Notes under the pieces: generated by a model
What the model was told of the DNA's origin: nothing
Seen by the model: the letters and a program-made list of their open reading frames with translations, nothing else
Databases searched by the model: none
Shown here: in pieces, positions 12,011 through 22,292 of the stretch
Layout of the letters: every line of letters begins with the position of its first letter
Position numbering within the stretch: the stretch's first letter is position 1
Made by a program: the position numbers and the translations under genes
Assembly: GCA_030077755.1 (NCBI GenBank)
Contig: JAQJZZ010000001.1
Span: 310,001-374,000, forward strand
Length of the DNA: 64,000 nucleotides
Source: Filosporella fistucella
Lineage: Eukaryota > Ascomycota > Leotiomycetes > Helotiales
Reading direction: 5' to 3'

Positions 12011-14946
12011 AGTCTAGTAAGAAAGCGAGTTGGGTTGCAGCAGTGAATAAAAATACTGATAGCCTCTACACAACAGGAAGCCTCTCAGTTCTTCATGAAA
12101 GACTAGTGTGTACCGATTAATCGGAAAATCTAGCAAGAATGACATCGATAACGCTACAGTCTGATATTATCACATCTATACAGAACAGCCGCAGATTTCA
12201 GCCACATTTCAGATGACGATGAGCGCAAATCGAATTCTGCTTGCTAGTGGGGATCTGTCAGAATTGAATTGGCAAATATGTGTCAAACCTTTTCAACCCG
12301 ATCTAGAAGGGCAATAAAAATATCATAGTAGCCTTAGTATTAAGTTCATACTAGAAAGACGGAAACAGAAACACGCTAGAGAAAGCGCGGGGATGAAAAG
12401 CCGATGTCTCGATATGGAATTGTTGAGACATCCATATGAGAATTCTCACCACTGCTTTTTCCTACCCACAACCGATACAAACCACAACCCGAGACATCTC
12501 CACAATATCCAGGATCCCACCATCGAGCTGTGTAAGTTCAACAAAAACAAAGGAAGAAAGGGTCCAATACCCAGGGCCCAAAACTCAAACCCCCAAATTC
12601 CTACAGTAGATAAGCAAATTTAAAGTTCAGATGACGACGATCCCACCTTATCTATCACATTGTTATTCTATTCCAAGGAACAAGACTAGCTTTTCCTGAT
12701 ATTACGTGTGGTAGATATGTATATAGCGTAGTGCTTTAGAATAAAGTTCAGTGTAAGTTTATCGGTGGAAAGGGATATGGGAATATCAACTCGATAATCA
12801 TGGGAGAAATAGAGTTTGGACCCTGAGAACACTAGATGCGGATGAGGGTTCAGGCTTGATAGGTTCAAGAGGAGGTGGGATGGTCTTGCCATCGAGTATA
12901 GATACGTGTTCATTGAGCAGGATAATGTTTCGTAGTGAGATTCCGGTGTAGCTTTGGAAGTAGGATGCTGAAGGGGAGGAGAATAGGGTTCTCGATCGCT
13001 TGCCTTAATTTACAGTTTGGATCCTGATCTTGATATCTGGGGTTTGGGACCCTTCGGATGTATAAACTCCTTTTTCGAGGAGGCGAAACACGAATCTCGC
13101 GTCAGAATTGCCCTCGATTTGCCAAAAAAAATGCATCTTGCTCTAAGAAACGAGATGCGTTGCGAATGTAAAACTTGGTGTAGGTTTAACAATAATAAAT
13201 GCAACGAAAGAAAACAAATATCTCGATCAATGATTTGGAATGAAGATAAGCCCCTTGAGCTTTGCTTGACAGAGACAGGTTCCCCCGCTCCAATAGCTTC
13301 AACAAAGGTGGCAAAATCGATTTTCCTGATCCTTCTTCCAATCGAATTGTCAAAAGTCGCATGTTTCTCTCCATCTTGGGAAACAGAGTTCGAAATTGAC
13401 CTTCATGGTTTTGCTCCAGGCTCGGGGAGTAGGAGTTGGAGCAGAAGGATATGAGACCGGTTCCCCGACTCAAAGGATCTCGGTCTTCGGCTTCCAATAT
13501 CAACAGTTAGGGCCATCTTTACCTTATGTCTCGTAGACTTTTGTGCATTGGGATTAAGAGTTTGGATTTCTTTATCCGATTTATCGGTTTCGATCGAGAG
13601 GTTTGCGGGGAGTAGCGGGAATCGGGAAGGGTTGATGATGATTGTTGAAGTCTGACGATGGTGCCGGTGGGATAGAAAAATAAAGGGTATTTCTTCCCTC
13701 CATGACATGAGAATGGTTGGGTTGGAGATGAACTCTTACGTCGCTACCCCTCTTTCAACTCCTTGATTTGTCCTTCCGACACCCTCAATAATTACAGTAC
13801 TACTCCATCGTCTCACTCAAGTATATGAAACCCCTCATCTAGATATCAAAAAGTAGTCAAACCTAAAGACCGGCTTCTCCCCGTAAAACCTCCATCACGG
13901 CGAGAAATCCGACCTCATCCGTGCTTGGTCATTCTCGCTTCATCCCTTTCGCAAAATACAACCAGAGAACGATCCACTTGTCCGACGGCAGCTTGGGCAT
14001 CCGCATTCGCAAGTTCCAACTTTCCAACTAAAATGCTTCAGCTTTTCATGCCGCTGCTAACTTGCATTTGTGGCACGGTTAGCGTGCTGAATTATTGTGG
14101 AAACGATGCGAAGTTAAGAAATTGGTGGAATTTGACCGAATTTGACATCCATCTAATCTAGACGAGCATCTCGCAGGGAAAGTCATGGTGGAGACTTTGA
14201 TACACCGCTGGTTTACATGGGCGCCATGTGAATATTATGACTTGATTGAATATTAGCGTAACATGAGGCAACGCAAGCAGATAAACGGTGTCATACCGCT
14301 TGTTTGGTTTATGCAAACATTTTTAGACGGTCATTTGGTATTATTTGTCTTCAGAGAGGTAAAGCCAAATTGCATATTGATTATTCTTGGCTAAAAAACG
14401 GTAAGCTGCTGAAGAACTTGGATTTTTAGTTGATGGTAAGTGTTAAAGTTTACCTTAATTAGCTTACTTCTATTGAACCGAGGAATTTGTCATTATATTG
14501 AATTCTTGAAATTTGTATTCCCGAGCTAGAATGGTGCCTCATTTAGTGTTATATAGACTACGTAATTCCAATATCAATTGTGAGTAGATGCCATAAGAGA
14601 GGTTGTCTAACGCCAACCTTGATGCTTTTAATAATCAAGAAAGTCAAATTCAAATAAAGTGAGAATGTCCGAAAGTTGGAATTTAAACCAAGGAAAGAGA
14701 AATGGCTAATGCAATGAATGGAGGGAGTACTCGAAGCAAATTTGCATACCATATTGATAGCCTGATAGAAATGTTCCCTCTCAAAAGATAATACTACCGG
14801 CTCACGTCAAATCGAGGGCATCAGAACAAAATGTTAGGATAGTAGTTCTTTATCTTCGAAGTCGACTAAGCTCCCTCGCTCGACTAACATCATCTTAGTC
14901 AAAAAGAAAAATATAGAACTTAATGAAAGCAAAAGATAAATCTCGC
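12011..14946. other. Intergenic region, no gene seen
   Basis: I see nothing supportable. Frames near 13017-13708 on both strands overlap each other and lack recognisable motifs. AT content rises toward 14300-14700. Confidence 0.5.
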
Positions 14947-15027
14947 CGACGCCTGCAGGACTCGAACCTGCGCTCCCGAAGGAAATAGCTTTCTAGGCTA
15001 TCGCGATAACCACTCCGCCAAAGCGCC
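14947..15027 (-). tRNA. tRNA-Ser (anticodon AGA)
   Basis: An 81-nt type II tRNA with no intron. The acceptor is GGCGCTT (from 15027) pairing with AGGCGTC and discriminator G at 14947. The A box is TGGCGGAGTGG. The anticodon stem is ATAGC/GCTAT with a 7-nt loop CTAGAAA, giving anticodon AGA. The variable arm TCCTTCGGGA is long, as in Ser tRNAs. The T arm GCAGG-TTCGAGT-CCTGC contains the B box GGTTCGAGTCC. A TTTT Pol III terminator follows within about 15 nt. It decodes UCU (and UCC/UCA-type wobble after A34-to-inosine editing, from general knowledge). Confidence 0.95.
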
Positions 15028-15733
15028 TCGATAACAGTTGTTGCTGCTATTTATAGAGTCTGGCGAACTTATTTCTCAATATGAATCTTGTGTAAAATCT
15101 GTGTGGAGAGGAAAAGCCTGTAAGCGAGAGCGATAGCTTCGAGACTCTCTGATGCGGATGTTGTGGCTCTGCAATTATGTGTAGGAAATCTGATAAGTAG
15201 AAAAAGTTGGAAAGGATTGGCTATTCTTTTCAGAAGACTATTGTTTTCTTGGTTTATGATAAGCTCTGCTATTAATGTGGAAGTATATGGTTTGGTTGAA
15301 AGTAAAGACGTTTTCTCTAGTTCAGAATGGCGGGGTAAATCGACCCCTCATTGGGCTTTATATGCCCGCGAAACGTCGATGTCATATTCTATTCTTCGAT
15401 GTTGAATGAATATGACTCTCAGTCAGTATTTTATTCTACAATTTTGACAGATATCTCAGACCAGACAACTTAATTCCCAAAAAGCAGCATATCTAATATC
15501 CGACTCTAAAAGCCGAACAAGATGTGCTACAGTCAAGCAGATGTCGTGCTTGCGGCAATCTCCTATTTGTCATCTCGGAATGATTAATAAATACGAATTA
15601 CTTATCAGCGCTCCCACGTTCATGTTCTTCTTAAGTTCCAGTATATTGCTCCATTCATAGAGCTTGAACCCTGATATAAACCATATCTATTTTCGGCTGC
15701 AAATTACATTCACTAACCGGGCTCGATACGGCA
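15028..15733. other. Intergenic, promoter of the flavin monooxygenase
   Basis: This lies between the tRNA-Ser promoter side and the monooxygenase ATG at 15734. A short + frame (15163-15405, 80 aa) shows no recognisable domain. Nothing else is supportable. Confidence 0.5.
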
Positions 15734-17134
15734 ATGTCGAAAAGGCAGCATGAAGATGGCAATATTGCAACAAATGGTAGTAAAAGAAGCAAGAATGATG
15801 TCTCAGAACCCGCCAAAAAACAATTGCATCTTACGGCATTCATGAGACCTGTGTCTCTTCATACTGGTGCATGGCGATACCCAGACTCTTACCCAGACGC
15901 CAATTTCAACCTGGCCCACCTCAAAACATTTATCAAAAAGCTTGAAGCTGCAAAATTCGATGCTTTCTTCATGGCAGATCATCTTGCAGTGTTGAACATG
16001 CCTGTGGAAGCATTGAAAAGAAGTCACACTGTGACATCCTTCGAACCTTTCACTCTACTATCAGCACTATCCCAAGTGACAGAAAGAATTGGACTCGCAG
16101 CAACAGCTTCAACAACTTACGATGAGCCATATCATATTGCCCGCCGGTTTGCCTCCCTCGATCATATCAGTAATGGTCGAGCAGCATGGAATATCGTCAC
16201 AACTGGAAATCCAGAATCAGCCAAGAATTTTGGCCAGGATGAACACATGCCGCATTCTGATCGCTATAAACGAGCACGAGAGTTCTATGATGTGGTCACG
16301 GGTCTTTGGGATAGTTTTGCGGACGATGCCTTTGTGCGTGATAAGAAGACAGGGACGTATTTCGACCCGGAGAAGATGCACGTATTGAATCACAAGGGTG
16401 ATGACTTGCAGGTTCGTGGGCCATTGAATATTGCGAGACCGGTGCAAGGTTGGCCTGTAATTGTGCAAGCAGGTCAGTCGGAGCCTGGGAGACAGTTGGC
16501 TGGGGAGACTGCTGAAGCAGTCTTTTGCTCGCCGAAAGATTTGGACGGTGCCAAGGCATTGTATGCTGATATCAAAAGTCGTGCTGAAGCTGCTGGCAGA
16601 AATAGAAATCATATCAAGATTTTGCCTGCTGCGTTCATTCTCATAGGAGATACAGTTGAGGAAGCTGTGGCCAAGAGATTGAAATTAGATAGCTTGGTCC
16701 ATTACGATAGTGCTATCTCATCGCTTTCGATTTCTCTCGGCACAGACGCTTCATCATTCGATCCAGATGGTCCTCTCCCGAAGGATTTACCTGAAACAAA
16801 TGCGAGCAAAACCAGCAGAGAAAGCGTTCTCAGACTGGCTGAAAGAGAGAATCTTACTGTGAGACAGCTCGCTCAGCGTTTAGGCGGATATTCTGGACTT
16901 TCGTTTGTGGGAACGGCTGAGGGTATTGCTGAAGAGATGGAGAAATGGTTGAAAGAAGATGGATGTGATGGTTTTACTGTCGCTTTACCTTATTTACCAC
17001 AGGGATTAGATGATGTTACGGAGAAGTTGGTACCGGAGCTGCAGAGGAGAGGTATTTTTAGGAAGGAGTATAAAGGTACGACTTTGAGGGAGCACTTAGG
17101 TCTTCCAAGACCCAAGAACAATTTTTTTGAATGA
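15734..17134 (+). CDS. Luciferase-like (NtaA/SnaA/DszA-type) FMNH2-dependent monooxygenase
   Basis: Intronless, 466 aa, with the first ATG in frame. After a Lys/Arg-rich, low-complexity N-terminal 30 residues, the protein has the TIM-barrel luciferase-like monooxygenase pattern: LTAFMRPVSLHTGAWRYPDS, KFDAFFMADHLAVLNMP, FEPFTLLSALSQVTERIGLAATASTTYDEPYHIARRFASLDHISNGRAAWNIVT. These are hallmarks of the nitrilotriacetate/dibenzothiophene/pristinamycin monooxygenase group. Known members use reduced FMN from a separate reductase; no reductase gene is adjacent. The substrate cannot be read from sequence. The single-exon structure among multi-intron neighbours and the bacterial-type family make horizontal origin possible, although this family is common in ascomycetes. 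Confidence 0.93.
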   Translation: MSKRQHEDGNIATNGSKRSKNDVSEPAKKQLHLTAFMRPVSLHTGAWRYPDSYPDANFNLAHLKTFIKKLEAAKFDAFFMADHLAVLNMPVEALKRSHTVTSFEPFTLLSALSQVTERIGLAATASTTYDEPYHIARRFASLDHISNGRAAWNIVTTGNPESAKNFGQDEHMPHSDRYKRAREFYDVVTGLWDSFADDAFVRDKKTGTYFDPEKMHVLNHKGDDLQVRGPLNIARPVQGWPVIVQAGQSEPGRQLAGETAEAVFCSPKDLDGAKALYADIKSRAEAAGRNRNHIKILPAAFILIGDTVEEAVAKRLKLDSLVHYDSAISSLSISLGTDASSFDPDGPLPKDLPETNASKTSRESVLRLAERENLTVRQLAQRLGGYSGLSFVGTAEGIAEEMEKWLKEDGCDGFTVALPYLPQGLDDVTEKLVPELQRRGIFRKEYKGTTLREHLGLPRPKNNFFE

Positions 17135-17798
17135 GAATTAATTTGTATGAGTTAGCTCTACAAATGAATCGATGCAATTTTCGTTCTGAAATGTTTAATG
17201 ATGACGTGTAGCTACTCTAAGAGGCTGAGTTTATCTAAGTTTCTTCAGACAGGCATCCGCACCTCTAAATCTATAGGGGAAAGAAATCTACGGAGTAGAA
17301 AGCCTGTGAGCCAGACTATTTACCTAAGCCGCTGAGCGACTAGTTTCAGTTATAATCTATTTAATCCAAAGTACTAGTGTGAACCAGAAGTTTCCGCAGT
17401 TTGGTTTGGGTTTTCAGCACCACATCTGCAAGTAAGGAATCCGAACCGAGCCTCCGAATCAAAAGAGGACACGACTCACGAGCAATGAGTATGGAACACA
17501 TACAAAAGAATCAGGGAGAGATAAATTAATAATCATGATTAGGCAAAGGTGTTTACTGAGTGACGTGCCTGTCATGAAATTTAAGGCATACTAGTATCCG
17601 TCCGGCCCCAAATTTTCGAAAAGCTGACCATATTCTGCACTTACCATTTCTTCAGTCCAAATCTCAATTCATTGTATTATATTCATTTCTCTCCTCTCTG
17701 GCGAGCTTTTATATATTTTTTTTTCCATCTTTCAATTTCACTGATTCCAAACAATTAGTACCCGAAAATTTCATTTTCATCCCAGCCCAACTCTCAAA
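17135..17798. other. Intergenic
   Basis: This holds the 3' flank of the monooxygenase and the upstream region of the broken exonuclease-like gene, including a TATA-like tatatatttttttt near 17711. No gene is seen. A short frame on the minus strand (17709-18053) is rejected. Confidence 0.5.
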
Positions 17799-18735
17799 AT
17801 GGGTGAGTCCTCCACTAGATTGACGGGGCCCTTGCACGACCATCCCAGCTATTCTCGAGGTAACACAGAATGGAGGCTCACAACTTTGCGCCACTATCTC
17901 GGGTTGTAAACAAAGGAAATCAGTCTCACGCAGTCCAGCACCTCTGAACTGGTCGATCTGGAAGAGCCAAGCTCTCCTGCAACAACAACAACAACAACAA
18001 CAACAATATCGGAGGACCATATCACTCCCAGCATGGAGACGGGCCCTTATCACTTAGAAACTAATTTCCAAATTGACGAATCAAATTTTGGAGACGTCGT
18101 GATTGTCAGTATCGACACTGAGCTCAGACTCCGCGAGCTAGACATTTCTATTCTTGACACCAGAAAGTTAAAGGTTATGACACTTCATCTGACATCCTCT
18201 CTGCTATCTTATCCTACAATTTCCGTTTCTTACACAGCCCAAGGCTTGAAGAGCGTCCATTCTTATTCGGCAACTCTCAACGTGTTGTGAAACGTTGGTC
18301 AAGATGGCTGCTCGAAAAGGTTCTAATTACTGGCTCTCTCAATCCCAATTGCCACGAGGAAAAGTTATCCTTGTTGGCCATAGCATCACAAGAGACTTGA
18401 TGTGTGTCCGCAAAGGTACCAAATATGGTGTCGACGTCAGATCGATTCCTGGAGTCATGGTATTTGATACTCAATATTTCGAGCAGATGGTAACTTCAGG
18501 GACTGGGGGCCATACACTACAAGAGATGCTGAAAAAGGCCGGGAATGATGCAAACTTTACTTTAAAGCTTTTGCTTCTGATTGCGGTTAGAAGCTGCAAC
18601 TCCACTAACTTAGATGGAATGGGAACAATGAGACAAGGGACGCTTGAGGCCATTGCGCTAGCTCCATTACCTCAGTCGCTAGTTGATGGGTGCTCGCTGG
18701 AGCCCCTTCGAGCCGTTCGAACCGGAATGCAGTGA
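17799..18735 (+). pseudogene. Broken DnaQ/RNase H-like (Gfd2/YDR514C-type) exonuclease-domain gene
   Basis: Translated pieces match the fungal exonuclease-like domain found in Gfd2/YDR514C-type and QDE-2-interacting proteins: GDVVIVSIDTELRL...ELDISILDTR, then RPFLFGNSQR, then GKVILVGHSITRDLM, FDTQYF and KAGNDANFTLKLLLLIAV. Two lesions are visible. First, the frame from the ATG at 17799 hits TAA at 17907, although the same frame continues into the domain. Second, the RPFLFGN segment (frame of 18239) and the ILVGHSI segment (frame of 18295) are one base apart near 18345. An intron from about 18168 to 18237 joins the first two pieces. A (CAA)9 microsatellite lies within. It could instead be a gene with unusual introns, but neither lesion is removed by an obvious GT-AG pair. 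Confidence 0.5.
17980..18006 (+). repeat. (CAA)9 microsatellite
   Basis: Nine perfect CAA units. In the frame of the broken exonuclease-like gene it would read as a short Thr run, in the next frame as poly-Gln. Confidence 0.9.
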
Positions 18736-19350
18736 GTACAAAAAAGTAGTACGATACATCGAGGTTGAACCAGGATCTTGGGGCACTTATAGTCAGGGGA
18801 AATATAGACACAAACGAGGAGTAAGATGGAAGAGAAAGCGTGGATTGGTAAAGCCATTTTCGGAAACAGTCATAATACGGTCTGACAAAAATGGTTGCGA
18901 TTGGGCGGACAACTGTGATAATGGTGTTGGATTTCTGGAAGACCTTGATCTCAGTCCATGTACCTGTAGCAGCATATAGGGGGTTTTGTTTGGAAAGGGT
19001 CTTAAAGGATGATATTGAGACAAATCTATCCTTTTCAAACGTAAAGAAGCCTGCATATGAAGATACTTTATTTCAAATCTTAAAGTACCTGAGTTGTTGA
19101 GCTATAGTAGCCAAGTTGGTGTTGGTGATCCCGGCAGCTTGCCGCAATAACGGTTTGTTCCCATAAGTAGAAAGGGCCATTTGGCCTACGCATAATCTTC
19201 TTCTTTCCTTCATTGCTTTCGCTTCATCGGAATTCGCTCGGATTGAAACAATGACAAAAAGTAAATGTGAAGTTGGAAAAGCACCTTTGCCCTTGAGCAT
19301 GAGTGCAGGTTGCAATTTGTAAAGTAAAAATACCTGCAAAAAGATCAAAT
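18736..19350. other. Intergenic, decayed 3' flank
   Basis: The frame 18683-18979 overlaps and follows the exonuclease-like remnant and may hold its degraded C-terminus. I see no intact gene. Confidence 0.4.
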
Positions 19351-19426
19351 TGCCGAAGCAGAGAATCGAACTCTGGCATCCTCGGAGACGGATCCGAGGC
19401 GTCTTGGACCGCTGGACGACAACGGC
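19351..19426 (-). tRNA. tRNA-like Pol III unit, isotype uncertain (CCG, Arg?)
   Basis: Read on the minus strand from 19426, the acceptor 5' half is GCCGTTG and the 3' half CTTCGGC, with two mismatched positions. The D arm GTC..GAC contains the A-box-like GTCCAGCGG. The T arm CAGAG-TTCGATT-CTCTG contains a B box (GAGTTCGATTC). A TTTTT terminator follows a few bases after the 3' end. The anticodon arm is an extended stem (CCTCGG/CCGAGG) closing an 8-nt loop ATCCGTCT. If U33 is kept, the anticodon reads CCG, but position 37 would be U and the loop is one base too long. It is therefore either a divergent tRNA-Arg or a tRNA pseudogene. Confidence 0.55.
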
Positions 19427-20074
19427 TTTTAATGTGAAGGTTCTTGCACCCTTCACTCGGCAGGTGATTTCAGGTCTGGGCTTCTCTTTTTTCGCTTTAC
19501 ACACTACCTCCACCTGCACAGCAGCACCCAATCTCGTGTACTGTCAACACACAATACAGCACAGCATCGAAGAGCGGACCTAAAGTCACCAGCACAGCAC
19601 TTTTCGTACCTGTATTCCGTCATACGTTTAAAAGCATTGCATAAATAGGAATTGAGCTTCGAACACTTCACTCGGAAGTCATAAAGCGACCGCTTCAGCT
19701 GCAAAAGGTTCCCCTATGAAGAGCTGTGCAGGACCGCAGGACGGCCTTGACAGCTGAATCGCTTTCTTGCATCTCATAGCACTGTGGGCCACCAGTTCTT
19801 TTGTATTGACTTCTTCAACGCTTTAATGTTTAACCACCATCACTTCATGAAGTGTAGCAAAAGCTCCGCTTACAAAGTATCTTGCGTGAACTGTCATAAC
19901 TTTTCATCCCAGAGCATGCAATCATCCACTACTCGGCGTTCGGTGTCAAATAGCTCAGAAGTTTCTTACATTGATTAGAATACCAAACTCTACAAGCACC
20001 CATGTCTCCTCTCTCTCGTTCACCCCCCAAATTCTTCCACAAAAATCTCACATGCATCTCGTGTCACCCCCTAT
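19427..20074. other. Intergenic
   Basis: No gene is seen between the tRNA-like unit and the 3' end of the small secreted protein gene. Frames near 19504-19978 are short and unsupported. Confidence 0.5.
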
Positions 20075-20605
20075 TCAAACTGACTGACACCTATAGCTAG
20101 TGGCCTTATTGTCCCATCCAATAGTGTTCAGGTTCCTATGCAGTCAGTGGTAGATACTTCATAACTCAGGTTTCATGACTTACAAGACACCATCGGCGGT
20201 GATAGTAGTAGACTGTCCAAGACACAGACGATCCCAGTAAAGGGTACAAGTACTACCAGCACTAACGAATGCGGAACTCGCCCAGTCATCGCTATCCTCC
20301 AATAGCGTTGCTATTGAAATAGTCAGTAAAGTATCCAATCTACGTTTTGGCATCCCAAGTAGGAAGGAATACTTACTACAAAGACTCCAAGGTGAGATAG
20401 CCACTTTGCAAATACCGCCGAAGTTCATATGCTCACACATCACAAAGTAGGCCGTAGTAGCACGTTTTTGAAGATGCGATTCATCATTTCTGACTGCAAT
20501 AGCAGATACGTGGTTAGGCTCTGAGGATGGGGCCTGGAGGGGAGTCGCTGCTGCCATTGTGAGGCTGGCTAGGACAGCAAAGAGACGGAAAGTTGAGATT
20601 CTCAT
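20075..20605 (-). CDS. Small secreted six-cysteine protein, beta/gamma-crystallin-like
   Basis: Predicted 138 aa. Exons are 20605-20377, 20310-20184 and 20135-20075 (229+127+61 nt, in frame). The introns have GTAAGT donors and AATAG/CATAG acceptors; the first is readable through, and the second is needed to avoid a premature stop and adds the last 19 residues with the sixth cysteine. A signal peptide (MRISTFRLFAVLASLTMAAA) is followed by a propeptide ending in a Kex2-like KR near residue 48. The mature part has six cysteines spaced as C-x8-C, C, then GSTCTLYWDRLCLG and a final YRC. The CEHMNFGG..C, DDWASSAF and TLYWDRLCLG rhythm resembles beta/gamma-crystallin-type secreted fungal proteins. 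The role is unknown; an extracellular or effector-like function is inference. Confidence 0.85.
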
Positions 20606-22292
20606 GATTAAAGGATGAGTTTAAAATGTGATGGATAAAATGTTTAGAGGAGGGAAAGGCTAAGAAGTCGTGAACCTGTGTAGAGAAGTGCAAAAGACGG
20701 GCAATGTTATTGTTTTCCTGGAGATGAATGGAAGTCTCTTTAGAACTTCGTGGTAGCTGCTTTCAGAATTCAGCAATAGCTACCCTGGCCTTCGCATTTG
20801 CAAACGACATCACAAGCTCATGATCCTTACCGTCAGAATATTCTCTTGGCATCTGGCTCTGCTGATGGGTGAGAACATCGGTACCAAATGTAAAATAAGC
20901 AGCCACTTTTCCAAATTTCCAAAGCCTACTTTTTGCCCCGAAATCCTCTCATGTGCCCTTATTTCACCCTTCTTTCGATGCTCACCACGTTCCCGCTACT
21001 GAAATAAGCAATCGATATCCGGATGTAGTGCCATTGTCCACGAAGACATCAAGAAAATTTGCCTTGGACGTCATGCAAGGATGACTTATTTTGAGATGGG
21101 ATGCACTGTGCCTCCTTGGCAGCGGGCATTATGGGATGGAAAGAGCTACCCGAAAGGTGTTAGTAAGTGTGACTCTGCGGCATGCAGGTGAGCCTATACT
21201 ACGCTGGATAAGCATGAGAGATCTAGAATCTTGAAAGTTGATCCCGGATGGGCTGGAAATATAGACCAGCATCCGGGGATGCAAGGCTTTATCTTCAACA
21301 AGACTGCTAAGATTCGCAACTTGTATAATTTTGCTAAAGAAGTTCTCACAATCTTCTAATTATAATTTTCAAGGAAATATCAAGACGGGAAGAACATCTC
21401 ACTGTCTATCGCTTTGGAGAAACAATCCTTCCTCCAGCTCCCAGATCCTAAAAATATTCTCCTAGGAACTTCGGAACGAAAGCTCTTCCGCAATGACCGC
21501 TCCCTGCCCCGCATCGTTCCCGATCTGTAGAAATCAGACGAAATAATATGCATAAGGCGCAGGTACCGAACATATCGGGCTGCGGTTGCGGCGCTGCAAG
21601 TCTTCAACGGCGCGGCAGGCTACTACCAAATCTGCAAGGCGTCCACAACCACAGGGTAGGTAGCCTATAAGCGACTATCTTCTTAAACGAAGGTACATCG
21701 CCTTGGAAATACGCCGGAAGGGGTCCGTCATGTCTGATTCTGGTTGAGTACATTCACATCCTAAGCGTCGCTGTCTCGGTACCAAAATCAAGATGAATAC
21801 TAAATGCATTATCAACCAATCTGTTGTCCATGTTCGAGAAAGGAGGAAAACTGTGCCTCTATTCTCAGCTTAATGACACCTCGGTGTTGGTGCCGCAGAA
21901 GTCCTCCTGACAACATCAAAAATCCTATTTGGTAAGTCTGACTATACTGGACGGGATCCATATCCAAATTGAAGAAGTAAGCCCGTCGCGTAGAGGCTGT
22001 GAGTTGTGTTTCTGCAATGATTGGAGTTGAGGGCTGGTAGAGTTGATCCGTGAATATTGCTAAGATGTCTGAGCGGAATAGGATGAGGATATCGGAGATC
22101 CTTCCTAAAAAGAATAATGCAACCCCATGTATCCAGATGCCTTCAAGTATTGCGATCCTGTAGCGAGAGCCTTGAAGTTGAAGCACGACGCTTTATATCA
22201 AGCTCCCTCCATATTACAGTGTCTACACCTGCATCCCCTATCTGGATTGCCTTCATTCCCTCCCTTCCTTCTTCAGCATCATTCATTACATC
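20606..22292. other. Intergenic, divergent promoters
   Basis: This 1.7 kb lies between the small secreted protein and the metalloprotease, transcribed away from each other. Frames inside (for example minus 22186-21812, 124 aa) show no family features. A tttatatcaagc TATA-like segment at about 22191 lies about 100 bp before the protease ATG. Confidence 0.5.

Noticed and set aside
13017..13708. Overlapping frames of 100-145 aa on both strands
   Set aside because: They overlap one another, lack domains, and neither strand shows splice-refined continuity.
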